From the NCBI RefSeq assembly GCF_018343665.1, contig NZ_JAGYPM010000005.1, positions 124,001 to 188,000 of the forward strand: a stretch of DNA of 64,000 bases, given 5' to 3'. A program made the position numbers and the translations under genes. This DNA comes from Cytobacillus citreus. Its GTDB lineage: Bacteria > Bacillota > Bacilli > Bacillales > Cytobacillaceae. Below are positions 1-9,741 of this stretch, piece after piece; positions within the stretch are counted from its first letter, which is position 1; the number at the start of each line of letters is the position of its first letter. The notes beneath the pieces were generated by a model that worked only from the letters and a program-made list of their open reading frames with translations, searched no databases and was not told where the DNA came from.

Positions 1-486
1 AATGGCCTGCGCAGCATCTTCGATCACAGCTAATTGATGTTTATCGGCAATCTCTTTGATTTTATCCATATCAGCCATTTGCCCGTACAGATGAACCGGA
101 ATCACTGCTTTTGTTTTCGGAGTAATAGCCGCCTCTATTTTGGATGGGTCAATATTAAATGTGACAGGATCAATATCGACGTATACAGGCTTTGCGCCGG
201 CACGGGCAACTGCTCCTCCTGTCGCAAAGAAAGTGAATGCGGTCGTAATGACTTCATCGCCTTCTCCAACACCTGCAGCCTGAAGTGCAATATGAATTGC
301 ATCGCTGCCGTTGCCAACACCAACCCCATAGGCAGCATTACTGTACTTCGCTATATCCGATTCAAGCTGCTTCACATTATCACCTAAAATAAAGCGTGAA
401 GAAGACATCACTTCATCAAGCTTGTGGAAGACTTCTTCCCTCATGGATTGATACTGTTCAGATAGATCGAGCATTTGAATTTTCAT
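1..486 (-). CDS. DegT/DnrJ/EryC1/StrS aminotransferase, C-terminus outside window
   Basis: PLP-dependent sugar aminotransferase acting on a nucleotide-linked keto sugar. I translated 162 residues from the ATG at 486; the frame is open to the window edge, so more than half of the usual ~370 residues, including the catalytic lysine, lies outside. Visible family marks are the GNGSDA cofactor-phosphate loop (residues 58-63), PVHLYGQ (130-136) and the IEDAAQA segment (155-161), whose Asp contacts the PLP ring nitrogen. The start overlaps the end of the upstream glycosyltransferase by 29 bases. With the neighbouring dehydrogenase and oxidoreductase it would supply the amino group of a 3-amino or 4-amino sugar; a WbpE-type role is an inference. 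Confidence 0.93.
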   Translation of the reverse strand, partial: MKIQMLDLSEQYQSMREEVFHKLDEVMSSSRFILGDNVKQLESDIAKYSNAAYGVGVGNGSDAIHIALQAAGVGEGDEVITTAFTFFATGGAVARAGAKPVYVDIDPVTFNIDPSKIEAAITPKTKAVIPVHLYGQMADMDKIKEIADKHQLAVIEDAAQAI

Positions 487-1609
487 TTTTGTATACCTCT
501 TTTATGTTTGTTTGATTAAATAGATTATTATATGCATTAATCAGCTTTTCACTTTCAGTTTCCCAATTATACTCAGTTTCTACCGCACTACGTCCGTTTC
601 TTCCCATTTGCTCTGCTTCTTCTGGATTATCATTGAGATAGTTAATCGCAGCGCCTATTGCTTTAGCATCCTTAGGGTCGACACAAAACCCGCATTTGTG
701 CTTTTCAATAATTTCACGCCATAAGGGAAAATCAGAGCAAATAACCGGAATTCCTGCTGACATGTACTCGAACATTTTTACGGGAAGTGAGTACTTAAAG
801 GCTTCGCTCCCTTCGAGTACCACTAATCCTGCCAAAGAATCCTTCAGCAAATCGTTAATTTCCTTTCTTTCTAAATAACCTAAGTACTTTACCTTCTCTG
901 TCTTATCATCAATGAACCGAGCTTTATCCACCTGGTTAAAAAAAACACCAGCCAAGTTTAAGCTGCAGCTGGTATAATGGATTGCCTCTTCCATCGTATA
1001 TAAACCTCTGCCTGCCGATAACCCGCCGATATAACAAACATCATTTCTTTTGTGAATATTGCTTTTAGATGACTCTACTATTTTTTCTATTTTTGGATAG
1101 TTTCTAATAGAAATCCTTTCGGTATTATACTTTTCAAATTTTTCACTAATATGAGGTGTAGCACATACAATCAAGTCAAACATCCTGGAAGTATTTTTCT
1201 CAAATAGATCTACTATCATAGAAAGCGGCTTTCTTAAATAGTACGGGATATATTTCTTTCTAAAGATTTGCAGAGGTACATCTTCATGTACATCATAAAT
1301 AACCTTTTTTCCAGAGGACTTTAACTTTGTGCCTATTAGAATAAGTTCCGGATCATGAAAATGATAAACATCAGCATCTATTTCCACTGCTTTTTTATAT
1401 ACTGCACGAACGGTCTTTGTCACTCTTACAAGACGATTTCCTTTTCCTTTAGGTATTCCATGTACAAAAACACCATTAATTCGTTCTGTCGGTGCATTAG
1501 GAGCAACCAGGTGAACTTCATTGCCCGCTGCTGCAAGAGATTGACATTCTTTTACAAATATCCGGATATCATTATAAGCATGAACTGTAGTTATATGGCA
1601 AACCTTCAT
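458..1609 (-). CDS. Glycosyltransferase family 4 protein
   Basis: Cytoplasmic glycosyltransferase expected to add one sugar to the lipid-linked repeat unit of the polysaccharide. At 383 residues it has the normal GT-B fold length: an N-terminal acceptor half starting [16 protein letters not shown], an HFHDPE segment near residue 85, and the donor-binding half with the GT4 signature around residues 274-294 ([17 protein letters not shown]). No signal peptide or membrane helix is visible. The ATG is preceded by AAAAAGGGGATTTAA. It lies between the flippase and the aminotransferase in one operon. Donor and acceptor sugars cannot be read from the sequence. Confidence 0.93.
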   Translation of the reverse strand: MKVCHITTVHAYNDIRIFVKECQSLAAAGNEVHLVAPNAPTERINGVFVHGIPKGKGNRLVRVTKTVRAVYKKAVEIDADVYHFHDPELILIGTKLKSSGKKVIYDVHEDVPLQIFRKKYIPYYLRKPLSMIVDLFEKNTSRMFDLIVCATPHISEKFEKYNTERISIRNYPKIEKIVESSKSNIHKRNDVCYIGGLSAGRGLYTMEEAIHYTSCSLNLAGVFFNQVDKARFIDDKTEKVKYLGYLERKEINDLLKDSLAGLVVLEGSEAFKYSLPVKMFEYMSAGIPVICSDFPLWREIIEKHKCGFCVDPKDAKAIGAAINYLNDNPEEAEQMGRNGRSAVETEYNWETESEKLINAYNNLFNQTNIKEVYKNENSNARSI

Positions 1610-1643
1610 TTAAATCCCCTTTTTGTAATCAATATTTCGATCA

Positions 1644-2912
1644 TTATCTTTTTAGTTCAATAATAATCAAGATATACAAAATAATATAACAGAAGCTCAT
1701 TATGCCTCCGTACAAGCTTAATGCTGTATTAAAGTCTACCTTAAAGTAACTAATTGCAGCGAACAAAATAATGATTAATACAAATCTAAAAATGTCCCAT
1801 AAAAGCTGATATGTTTGTTTGGAAAGAATATTTAATGTCTGAGACAATGGACTGACAACAAATTGTGTCAGAAACATAAATGATAAGATTCGGACTATTT
1901 CTCCTGCTCCAGACCAATCTTCGCCAAATATAAAGCCAATAACTGCCTCACCTAAAAAAAATAAAAGAGAAATAGGGATTGCCCCTAAAATAAATAATTT
2001 CTTACTCGTTCCAAAAAACAATTTGAACAATTTTTCTTTATCGTTATTTTGATATAAATTAGCCGCTTCGCTATAATACACTTGAGCTATTGCGGTACTG
2101 ATCAGCAATAGCGGCGAAAGGATTAATCTCTGTGCTAATGCATAAAGACCAACAGAAGCAGATCCATAGATCCCTCCCAGAATAATAGGAACTAATTGCA
2201 GGGAACTGCTATTAATGAAAGAAGCAACGCTAGTCACAAGAGGATATTTTTTATATTTTATTGCTACTTCCCTTATGTTTTGCAGCGTAATATGTTTTTT
2301 GTTTTCCTTTATGAACCTCCGCATAGATCTATAAATACTTGTTGCTCCAAAACTTCTGCCCAAAATATCTCCTATTAATAAACTAAGAGAAGTAGGATTA
2401 AGCATTCCAAAACCAAGCTGAGTAAAAGACATGATAGCGCTTTTGCTCATTTTGGAAAACGCCAATGGCTTATACAATTTGTATCTTACAGCAAAATAAC
2501 TGGAAATATTGTATAAGCCGTCTCCCAAAAGAGCCAAAGGAACTAACCAATAGAAAAACTTAAACTCAAAAGCTGTGTCAGGCAGAATAGATAGAAAAAA
2601 TACGATCATATAGAATACGATGTTGGTACATAACAAAACCAACAGGCATAAAACCAATATATTCGCTACTTTTTTTTCATTAGATTCTAAAGGAATTGTC
2701 ATTTCGTATTTTAATGATGAAAACACATTAAAAATTGCTATTAAAGAAATAAAGATAGCTAATTGACCAAAAGAATCCGGACTGTAAATTCTTGTTAGAA
2801 TAGGGGAGGTGACAATGATCAATAATTGTGCACCTATATTTCCGCTTACAAGCGTTGCAATGCTTCTCCAAAATGAACTCACTGAAAATATTTTTTTTAA
2901 ACGAGTATTCAA
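1644..2912 (-). CDS. Polysaccharide flippase (Wzx/MATE-like, oligosaccharide flippase family)
   Basis: Integral membrane protein of 422 residues with about twelve hydrophobic segments spread over its length. The N-terminal pattern (VSGNIGAQLLIIVTSPILTRIYSP) is typical of Wzx/RfbX flippases, which move undecaprenyl-linked repeat units across the membrane. The start is a TTG with GGAG eight bases upstream. It sits between the UDP-sugar dehydrogenase and the glycosyltransferase. I found no polymerase (Wzy) in the visible part of the operon; it may lie beyond the left edge. Confidence 0.92.
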   Translation of the reverse strand: MNTRLKKIFSVSSFWRSIATLVSGNIGAQLLIIVTSPILTRIYSPDSFGQLAIFISLIAIFNVFSSLKYEMTIPLESNEKKVANILVLCLLVLLCTNIVFYMIVFFLSILPDTAFEFKFFYWLVPLALLGDGLYNISSYFAVRYKLYKPLAFSKMSKSAIMSFTQLGFGMLNPTSLSLLIGDILGRSFGATSIYRSMRRFIKENKKHITLQNIREVAIKYKKYPLVTSVASFINSSSLQLVPIILGGIYGSASVGLYALAQRLILSPLLLISTAIAQVYYSEAANLYQNNDKEKLFKLFFGTSKKLFILGAIPISLLFFLGEAVIGFIFGEDWSGAGEIVRILSFMFLTQFVVSPLSQTLNILSKQTYQLLWDIFRFVLIIILFAAISYFKVDFNTALSLYGGIMSFCYIILYILIIIELKR

Positions 2913-2954
2913 GTTATTTCTCCGTATAAATAATATTTAAAAAATGTACAGCTA

Positions 2955-4286
2955 CTATAGACTATAAACAGTTTCTTTTATATCCTTAGCAAAAGTATTT
3001 CTTGTATCAAATACTAACTTTGCCTGATCTGCAATCAAATCATAATTAAAATCACTATGATTTGTCGTAATCAAAACCAAATCAGCATCAGAGAGATTAA
3101 CTTCTTCAAGATTATAAGCTTTTACTTTCTCCCCATTCAGCCTAAACTCCCCAACATGCGGGTCAACCGCCGTCCAATCCGCCCCAGCCTTCGTCATCCT
3201 GTCTAAAATCGGCAATACCGGAGATTCACGGTAATCGGCAATATCCTTTTTATAGGCAACACCTAATACGAGAATCTTTGCTCCATTAATCGCTTTTCCC
3301 TTCTCGTTCAGAATCTCCATGCATCGCTGAACAACAAAGTCAGGCATGCTGTCATTGATTTCGCCCGCAGTTTCAATCAAACGGGTATGATAATTATATT
3401 CGCGCGCTTTCCATGTCAAGTACCATGGGTCGATTGGGATGCAGTGCCCTCCGAGGCCAGGTCCTGGATAGAATGGCATGAATCCATATGGCTTTGTTGC
3501 GGCAGCGTCGATGACTTCCCAGACGTCAATGCCCATTTTATTGCAAAGGATGGCCATTTCATTTGCGAGTGCGATATTGATATTGCGGAAAGTATTTTCA
3601 AGAATTTTTTCCATTTCTGCTACGGCAGGGCTGGATACCTCGTGCACTTCCCCTTCTAAAACGGAACGGTACATGGCGGCAGCTGCTTTTGTACAGGCTG
3701 GAGTCATGCCGCCAACAACTTTTGGCGTGTTTTTTGTTTTGAAGTGTTTATTGCCGGGATCGACGCGTTCCGGAGAATAGGCCAAGAAGAAGTCCTCCCC
3801 GCAGACAAGTCCTGCTTCTTCCAGGATTGGCTTGATCAGTTCTTCGGTTGTACCAGGATAGGTGGTGCTTTCGAGAACAACGAGTGTGCCTTTCTTGATA
3901 TGTTTGGCAATTGCTTTTGCTGAGCTTTCCACATATGACATATTTGGCTGTTTATAAATATCGAGCGGTGTCGGGACACAAATCGCGATCGCGTCGACAT
4001 CATTCATAAAGTGATAATCAGATGTCGCCATTAACTTTCCAGCTGCAACCAAGGCTTCAAGGTCAGCCGGAATCACATCGCCTATGTAGTTTTGCCCTTT
4101 GTTTACAGCCTCTACCTTTTCTTGCTGGACATCAAATCCAATCACATTGTAGCCTGCTTTTGCTTTTTCAACCGCAAGCGGCAGCCCGACATAGCCAAGG
4201 CCGACAACTCCGATTGCTGCGGTTTTAGTATGGAGTTTTTCAATCAGCTCATCTGCTAATGTATTCATTTTTACTTCTGTTATCAT
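2955..4286 (-). CDS. Nucleotide-sugar 6-dehydrogenase (UDP-GlcNAc/ManNAc dehydrogenase type, WbpA/WecC)
   Basis: NAD-dependent four-electron oxidation of a UDP-N-acetylhexosamine at C6 to the uronic acid. The 443 residues show the N-terminal Rossmann motif GVVGLGYVGLPLA (about 26-38), the ESTTYPGTTE loop (139-148), the AEMEKILENTFRNINIAL helix (from 223) and the catalytic-cysteine motif GGHCIPIDPWY with Cys near 282. The ATG overlaps the preceding oxidoreductase stop by four bases (ATGA), so the two are translationally coupled. Pairing with a Gfo/Idh/MocA oxidoreductase and a DegT aminotransferase is the WbpA-WbpB-WbpE gene logic for 2,3-diamino uronic acids; the exact sugar is inferred. Confidence 0.94.
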   Translation of the reverse strand: MITEVKMNTLADELIEKLHTKTAAIGVVGLGYVGLPLAVEKAKAGYNVIGFDVQQEKVEAVNKGQNYIGDVIPADLEALVAAGKLMATSDYHFMNDVDAIAICVPTPLDIYKQPNMSYVESSAKAIAKHIKKGTLVVLESTTYPGTTEELIKPILEEAGLVCGEDFFLAYSPERVDPGNKHFKTKNTPKVVGGMTPACTKAAAAMYRSVLEGEVHEVSSPAVAEMEKILENTFRNINIALANEMAILCNKMGIDVWEVIDAAATKPYGFMPFYPGPGLGGHCIPIDPWYLTWKAREYNYHTRLIETAGEINDSMPDFVVQRCMEILNEKGKAINGAKILVLGVAYKKDIADYRESPVLPILDRMTKAGADWTAVDPHVGEFRLNGEKVKAYNLEEVNLSDADLVLITTNHSDFNYDLIADQAKLVFDTRNTFAKDIKETVYSL

Positions 4287-5311
4287 ACCAACACTTCCTT
4301 ATACATGTTTATTGGTGTATTGTATTCCGCTGATTGATAGAAAGCCAAAACGAGTTCGAGTGCTCTTTTTCCATCCTCACCCGTTACCAAAGGTTTCCTG
4401 TTGTCTTTCACTGCTTCGATTATATCCAAAATGATCTGCTTATGCCCCGTGATTCCCCAAGGGTCGGCTTTAACTTTTTCAAATATTGTTTCAGCTTCGG
4501 TTTCAGGCATGCCATCAATATTCAAATATTCAAAGTAAAGAGCATTCGTGCCGCCGATTTTGACAGTACCCTTTTCACCGAAAATCGTAATCGATTCTTC
4601 GAAGTTGGAAGGATAAACAGTGGTAGAGGCTTCTACAATACCGAGTGCCCCTGATTCAAACCGGATCACACCGGCAGAAACGTCTTCTGCTTCAATATCC
4701 CGGAGCCGGGTTGCTTCCATACTGAATATTTGTTCCGGCTGCCCCATGAACCAAAGCAATAAATCAAGATTGTGAATAGCCTGATTCATTAGCACCCCGC
4801 CGTCATATTGCTTTGTTCCCCGCCATGGCGCCTGGTCGTAATACTCCTGATTTCTGTTCCAATTAACCTTGGCACTGGCATGGCTGATTTTCCCGAGCAT
4901 TCCTTTATCGATGATTTTCCGTAGCTCCATTACAACAGGACGGAAGCGATTGGGATGGACAACCGTCAGCTTTACATTATTCTTTTCTGCTGCCTGAATA
5001 ATGCGGTCCGACTCTTCCAGGTTCATGGCAATCGGCTTTTCAAGGACAATATGTTTTCTCGCCGCAGCCACCTGCTCGGCAATTGGTGCGTGGAAGCCGC
5101 TTGGTGCGCAAATGCAAACGGCATCAACCGCATTGTCCTCAAGCATCTCACTTAAATCTGTATAAGGTGCCGCTCCATATTGTTCAACATAAGGAGCCAT
5201 GGCAGACTCTACTTGGTCGCAAACAGCTGTTAATTTTGCTGCCGGAATACTGGTTATAGCTGCCGCATGTTTTTTGGCAATGAATCCGCAGCCTACAATT
5301 GCAAAGTTCAT
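4283..5311 (-). CDS. Gfo/Idh/MocA family oxidoreductase (WbpB-like 3-dehydrogenase)
   Basis: NAD(P)-dependent sugar oxidoreductase, 342 residues. The Rossmann fingerprint VGCGFIAKKHA is at residues 6-16, the EKP substrate/cofactor motif at 91-93 and the catalytic-type GGVLMNQAIHNLDLL helix near 171-185. The family oxidises or reduces a ring hydroxyl; next to a UDP-HexNAc 6-dehydrogenase and an aminotransferase the likely reaction is oxidation of the UDP-HexNAc uronate at C3 before transamination. The GGAG ribosome site lies ten bases before the ATG. Its stop overlaps the dehydrogenase start. The substrate assignment is inference from context. Confidence 0.92.
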   Translation of the reverse strand: MNFAIVGCGFIAKKHAAAITSIPAAKLTAVCDQVESAMAPYVEQYGAAPYTDLSEMLEDNAVDAVCICAPSGFHAPIAEQVAAARKHIVLEKPIAMNLEESDRIIQAAEKNNVKLTVVHPNRFRPVVMELRKIIDKGMLGKISHASAKVNWNRNQEYYDQAPWRGTKQYDGGVLMNQAIHNLDLLLWFMGQPEQIFSMEATRLRDIEAEDVSAGVIRFESGALGIVEASTTVYPSNFEESITIFGEKGTVKIGGTNALYFEYLNIDGMPETEAETIFEKVKADPWGITGHKQIILDIIEAVKDNRKPLVTGEDGKRALELVLAFYQSAEYNTPINMYKEVLV

Positions 5312-5358
5312 GTTGGTATTCTCTCCTTCAGTTCACTTAAAATGGTGTCTTAATACGC

Positions 5359-7179
5359 TTACTTGCCTATGACCGATAGTTGTTTTGCTCTGTTATTCAC
5401 AAGCGTTAACACATAGTCCTTTAAATCATTTTCGCTAAAGGAATGGAAATTATTAATCAGATTCGTCACCATTTCATAATTGCTGAGAGATGACTTTCCA
5501 ATGAGAATCTTTGGATAAATCGGCACATCATTCACTTCATTTTCATTCAGCAATTCCTCAAACATCTTTTCACCAGGCCTGATACCTGAGTATTTAATCC
5601 CGATTTCCTCTAAGGTGTACCCCGATAGTGTAATCAGGTTTTTAGCAAGATCGATGATTTTGACGGGTTCGCCCATATCTAGAACGAAGACTTCTCCGCC
5701 TTTCGCCAATGATCCTGCCTGAATGACGAGCCGTGATGCTTCGGGAATGGTCATGAAGTAGCGGGTCATTTCAGGATGCGTAACCGTCACCGGACCACCG
5801 TTCTGAATTTGTCTTTTAAACAGCGGGATGACGCTTCCCCTGCTGCCAAGGACATTGCCGAAACGGACGGCCACAAACTTTGTCTCGCTTTGCTGCGCCA
5901 GCTGCTGGATGACCATTTCGGCGATTCGCTTCGTGGCACCCATCACGTTGGTAGGATTAACTGCTTTGTCTGTTGAGACAAGGACGAACGTTCCGGCCCC
6001 AAACACATCTGCTGCTTCGGCTACATTCTTTGTCCCGAACACATTGTTTTTCACCGCTTCCCGCGGATTGTATTCCATTAGCGGAACATGCTTATGTGCA
6101 GCAGCATGATAGACGACATTCGGCCTATGCTCCTCCATAATTTCCATCATTCTGTCACGGTCCTGGACATCGCCAATTACCGGCACAATTTCAATCGATT
6201 TGGCATATTTATTGCGCAACTCCATATCAATCTGATAAATGCTGTTTTCGCCATGACCAACCAGCACAATTTTTTTCGGTGAGAATTTGCACACCTGACG
6301 GCAAATTTCCGAGCCGATTGAACCGCCAGCCCCGGTGACAAGGGCAATTTTGCAGGAGACGTATTCGGAGATACTGTCAATATCAAGCTCCACCGGCTCA
6401 CGGCCCAGCAGATCCTCGACTCCCACTTCACGGAATTGGCCGACGGTCACCTTTCCAATCATGACGTCTTCAATCTTAGGCATAATTTGAGTTTTTACTT
6501 TCGTTTTTGAACATTCGGCATAAATCGTGTTCAATTCATGTTTTCTCAATGATGGGATTGCAATCACGATGTTATCTATTTTGAATTTTTCAGCAACTTC
6601 GGCGATATGATCGGTTGACCCGGCAATAGGAATGCCCATAATATGTAATTTGTATTTTCCTGGATCATCATCAATAAATGCTGCCGGCACAAGCTGCAGC
6701 TCAGGATTATTGAGGAGCTGGCGCGCCACAAGAGTCCCGGCCTGACCTGCCCCAACAATCAGTACTCTTTTCATATCCTGCTTCGGTTTAATATAGCGGT
6801 TGTGGTATAATCTCCAGGAGAAACGCGATCCTCCTATTAATAAAACCATCAGCATCCAGACTGTCAGCATTATGCCGGGGTAAATCGTAGCCTGCATCAT
6901 AATCTTAACAGCCCCCACTGCTAATACAGAAAGGGTAACGGCATATAAAATCCCTTTCATTTCAAGGATACTGGCATATTCCCAAGCCTTGCTGTAAAGA
7001 AGGAAACACGATGCGAAAAAGTGATAGCTAACTAGCAATACGGAGGCACTTAACACTAGATTCTCATAATTGGGCGTGCCTGCCACCGGACGAAGATGAT
7101 AATAGCTTAAATTAACTGCAAAAAAGACAATAATTGAATCTAGCCCTGCCAGCAGTAGCATACGTTTACGATAATTCAT
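5359..7179 (-). CDS. Membrane-bound nucleotide-sugar 4,6-dehydratase (CapD/EpsC/PglF/WbpM type)
   Basis: Full-length (606 residues) polysaccharide-biosynthesis dehydratase that converts a UDP-HexNAc to its 4-keto-6-deoxy form. Four hydrophobic helices occupy about residues 7-115, followed by a first Rossmann domain (VLIVGAGQAGTLVARQL near 140) and the catalytic SDR domain (ALVTGAGGSIGSEICRQV near 280). The segment TDKAVNPTNVMGATKR near 400 carries the Met-x3-Lys variant of the SDR Tyr-x3-Lys pair that is typical of this subfamily. GGGGAGGATAAAG precedes the ATG. A 318-base gap separates it from the phosphatase gene, unlike the tight spacing elsewhere in the cluster. Confidence 0.95.
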   Translation of the reverse strand: MNYRKRMLLLAGLDSIIVFFAVNLSYYHLRPVAGTPNYENLVLSASVLLVSYHFFASCFLLYSKAWEYASILEMKGILYAVTLSVLAVGAVKIMMQATIYPGIMLTVWMLMVLLIGGSRFSWRLYHNRYIKPKQDMKRVLIVGAGQAGTLVARQLLNNPELQLVPAAFIDDDPGKYKLHIMGIPIAGSTDHIAEVAEKFKIDNIVIAIPSLRKHELNTIYAECSKTKVKTQIMPKIEDVMIGKVTVGQFREVGVEDLLGREPVELDIDSISEYVSCKIALVTGAGGSIGSEICRQVCKFSPKKIVLVGHGENSIYQIDMELRNKYAKSIEIVPVIGDVQDRDRMMEIMEEHRPNVVYHAAAHKHVPLMEYNPREAVKNNVFGTKNVAEAADVFGAGTFVLVSTDKAVNPTNVMGATKRIAEMVIQQLAQQSETKFVAVRFGNVLGSRGSVIPLFKRQIQNGGPVTVTHPEMTRYFMTIPEASRLVIQAGSLAKGGEVFVLDMGEPVKIIDLAKNLITLSGYTLEEIGIKYSGIRPGEKMFEELLNENEVNDVPIYPKILIGKSSLSNYEMVTNLINNFHSFSENDLKDYVLTLVNNRAKQLSVIGK

Positions 7180-7497
7180 CTTTATCCTCCCCTTCCAATT
7201 TTTGTTAAAATCGTTAATTAGATAAATTGATTTTCAAAATTAAATATCTAATGAAAAAACCCATTCCGAAAAATGTGTCCTTTCATTAAATATTTAATAA
7301 AGCGGGCATCTAACCCCCCCTCACACCACACCACCGACAACAACGTGTCTAAGGCCTGCAGATTCGCATCCCACAGCATGATCGAGTACCTCCATCGGTA
7401 ACGGATTAGGAGACATCGCCGTATATATTTTTCTGACTAAACTGATTTGTAAACACGGAATTAATATCGTAAATATAGTATTAAGAATGGATTAAGT
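7180..7497. other. Intergenic gap with GC-rich scar
   Basis: No gene found here. Bases 7180-7280 are AT-rich and may carry a promoter for the dehydratase. About 7290-7425 is markedly more GC-rich than its surroundings. Read on the minus strand it contains GTCGGTGGTGTGGTGTGAGG, which recalls the region after the reverse-transcriptase frame of bacterial group II introns. I cannot recognise domains V or VI, so this is only a possible scar. Confidence 0.3.
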
Positions 7498-8262
7498 TTA
7501 AAAGATTCCGAGTAACTTCTTTTTTTTCACCTGCTGCGGAACTTCTTTATAAACGTTTTTCCCCTCAATTAGCAAGCCAGCATTTTCCTGAAAAAAGCAC
7601 ACCATGTCGATGCCGTAATCAGATTCAATCACTTCATAGGCGTTTGCCATGTGAAACGCCCGGTTATGTATGTTATGTGCATCAGAAGCAATAAAGTGGA
7701 TCAGATTTGCAGCGATCAGCTGATGTGAAAATTTCTTTACATTTTTCCCGAACATACCGCTGATGCTGGATGCTGTCAGCTGCGCAAGCGCGCCCTTTTT
7801 AACCAAATTGTAAAGGATTTCCGGCCGCTCGACCATTCCCTGGTTTCTTTCCGGGTGGACAATAATCGGAACAGCCCCCATATTTTGCAGATCAAACAAG
7901 AATTGCTCTGTATATCGTGGCACATGGCCGGAGGGAAGCTCAATGAAAAGATACTGTGTTTCATTTAAAGTCAGGAGCTCTCCCTTTTTAAAATCTTCAA
8001 GAATATCCCCATGGATGGCAGGCTCCTGTCCCGCAAGGATTGTCAGCGAAATACCTTCATCCCGCAGCTCTTTATTCAGCTCTCTCACTTTCTGAAAAAT
8101 GATGTCCTTTGGGTTTTCAAAGAAACGGTTTTTATGGTGGGGGGTCGCAATCATTATCCGGATCCCTTCTTCGACAGCATGCCGTGCCATTTCCAGGCTC
8201 TCTGCCATTGTCTTTGCCCCGTCATCAAGACCGGGAAGGATATGGCTGTGAATATCAATCAT
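7498..8262 (-). CDS. PHP-family tyrosine-protein phosphatase (YwqE/CpsB/CapC type)
   Basis: Metal-dependent phosphatase expected to dephosphorylate the tyrosine cluster of the adjacent capsule kinase. The 254 residues contain the PHP metal-ligand motifs in order: DIHSHILPGLDDG (3-15), ATPHH (about 39-43), the HPERN box (about 136) and SDAHN (about 194). No signal or membrane segment. An AAAGGAGGTGCTGCA ribosome site precedes the ATG. Position directly after the kinase matches the ywqCDE and cpsBCD arrangements. B. subtilis YwqE is about the same length. Confidence 0.95.
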   Translation of the reverse strand: MIDIHSHILPGLDDGAKTMAESLEMARHAVEEGIRIMIATPHHKNRFFENPKDIIFQKVRELNKELRDEGISLTILAGQEPAIHGDILEDFKKGELLTLNETQYLFIELPSGHVPRYTEQFLFDLQNMGAVPIIVHPERNQGMVERPEILYNLVKKGALAQLTASSISGMFGKNVKKFSHQLIAANLIHFIASDAHNIHNRAFHMANAYEVIESDYGIDMVCFFQENAGLLIEGKNVYKEVPQQVKKKKLLGIF

Positions 8263-8306
8263 TGCAGCACCTCCTTTGTTTTGTTACCGGTGTGTCGATC
8301 TAGCTT

Positions 8307-9005
8307 TTAGCCGCCGTAGTAGTAGTAGTCTTCTTTTTGGGCTTTTTTATGGTTAAGCACTGCTCCCAAAAGCTTCCCATTTGCTTTTAAAAGAAGCTCT
8401 TTCGCCTTATTCACCTCATCAATCCCGCTTTTCGCACTATACATCACAAGAAGAATGCCCTCACAAAGATTGGCCAATATTTGTGCGTCAGTCACCGCAA
8501 GTGTCGGAGGTGTGTCAAAAATAACGATGTCGAATTGCTCCTTTGCTTCCTGAAGAAACTGCTTCATCGCTTTTGACCCTATAAGCTCAGCAGGGTTCGG
8601 AGGAATCGGTCCGCTTGTCAGAACAGATAAATCTTCAATACCCGTGTGCCTTAAAGATTCTTTCAATGTCCTTTGCTTTGTAAGAACGGTTGTAAGGCCC
8701 AAGTTGTTGGCTAAATTAAATGTATAGTGAACCGTCGGCTTTCTTAAATCAGCATCCACAAGCAGGACCCGCTTTTCCTGCTGGGCAAACACCACCGCTA
8801 AATTGGCAGCTGTTGTCGATTTGCCCTCCTCAGGACCTGCTGATGTGATCATCAGGGAATGGATGTCCTCATCTACTGCGGAAAATTGAATGTTGGTGCG
8901 GATGGTCCTGTATTGCTCTGAAATGTGCGATTTAGGATCAGCTGAAGTAATGAGTTTTCGTTTGTTTGCGAAAGCTTTTTTTTTCTTTTTAAATTTAAGA
9001 ACCAA
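8307..9005 (-). CDS. Capsular/exopolysaccharide BY-type tyrosine kinase (YwqD/CapB/CpsD)
   Basis: Cytoplasmic bacterial tyrosine kinase that works with the membrane modulator encoded just upstream to control chain length and export. It shows Walker A (GPEEGKSTTAAN), Walker A' (VLLVDADLRKP) and Walker B (FDIVIFDTPP), and ends in a YYYYGG tail, the autophosphorylated tyrosine cluster. A GTG at 9014 is in frame, but GGGGTGA is placed properly only for the TTG at 9005, which I prefer; either start overlaps the 3' end of the modulator gene, so the two are coupled. Confidence 0.94.
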   Translation of the reverse strand: MVLKFKKKKKAFANKRKLITSADPKSHISEQYRTIRTNIQFSAVDEDIHSLMITSAGPEEGKSTTAANLAVVFAQQEKRVLLVDADLRKPTVHYTFNLANNLGLTTVLTKQRTLKESLRHTGIEDLSVLTSGPIPPNPAELIGSKAMKQFLQEAKEQFDIVIFDTPPTLAVTDAQILANLCEGILLVMYSAKSGIDEVNKAKELLLKANGKLLGAVLNHKKAQKEDYYYYGG

Positions 9006-9741
9006 CTGTCTCACCCCGAGTTTCTGAACTATTGGCCAAGCTGCTTGATTCCATTTCTTTCATGGAATCTTCTATGACAGAAATGACACCAAGGACTGGC
9101 AGCCCGATTAATTTCTCAATATCGTTTTCGCTTTTGATTGTGTTATCAAAGTATTCAAGGAGAAAGGCTAGTCCTACTCCTGCCATTAGCCCAAGGACCA
9201 AAGCAATGGCAATATTCGAGAGCGGCTTCGGTTTGATTGGCGATTGCCCTCCTGAAACATCCGCTTTTGCAAGGATACTTACGTTATCGACATTCATGAT
9301 TTCAACAATTTCCTGCTGGAATACTTTTGCAGTCGTATTGGCAATTTGTGCTGCAGTTTCAGGGTTTTGATCTTGGACCGAGATATTGACAACCTGCGAA
9401 TCTTTCTCACTACCAACAGTAATCTTTCCATTAAGCTGCTGAGCTGTCATATCCAAATCCAGTTCTTTAATGACCAAATCGAGGATGGCCGGACTTTTAA
9501 TAATGACGTTATAAGTATTGATCAATTGAAGATTTGTTTGTACCTCGCCTGGATTGTAAGGTACCTCTTCATTTTTGGACTTATTTACAAGTATTTGTGT
9601 TGACGCCTGATAGAGTGGAGTTAAAACAAAATAACTGACAACGCCGCTGATTGCCACCGCTATAATTATAATTGCCAAAATCAAGCCCATGCGCTTTCGT
9701 AAAGTTGCCAATAATTCTTTTAAACTGATTGTTTCCTCCAT
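8995..9741 (-). CDS. Capsule chain-length determinant / kinase modulator (Wzz domain; YwqC/CapA)
   Basis: Membrane modulator of the BY kinase. The 248 residues have an N-terminal Wzz domain with TM1 at about 18-38, an extracytoplasmic loop beginning TPLYQASTQILVNK, and TM2 at about 172-193 followed by a short cytoplasmic tail that contacts the kinase. The proline-rich segment before TM2 (SPIKPKPLSN) is typical of the family. ATTGGAGGCATT precedes the ATG. This is the first gene of the polysaccharide operon as seen here; about 0.9 kb of non-coding sequence lies upstream. Confidence 0.94.
   Translation of the reverse strand: MEETISLKELLATLRKRMGLILAIIIIAVAISGVVSYFVLTPLYQASTQILVNKSKNEEVPYNPGEVQTNLQLINTYNVIIKSPAILDLVIKELDLDMTAQQLNGKITVGSEKDSQVVNISVQDQNPETAAQIANTTAKVFQQEIVEIMNVDNVSILAKADVSGGQSPIKPKPLSNIAIALVLGLMAGVGLAFLLEYFDNTIKSENDIEKLIGLPVLGVISVIEDSMKEMESSSLANSSETRGETVGS

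Noticed and set aside
34..387. 117-codon plus-strand frame at the left edge
   Set aside because: It is antisense to the aminotransferase, whose frame carries clear family motifs.
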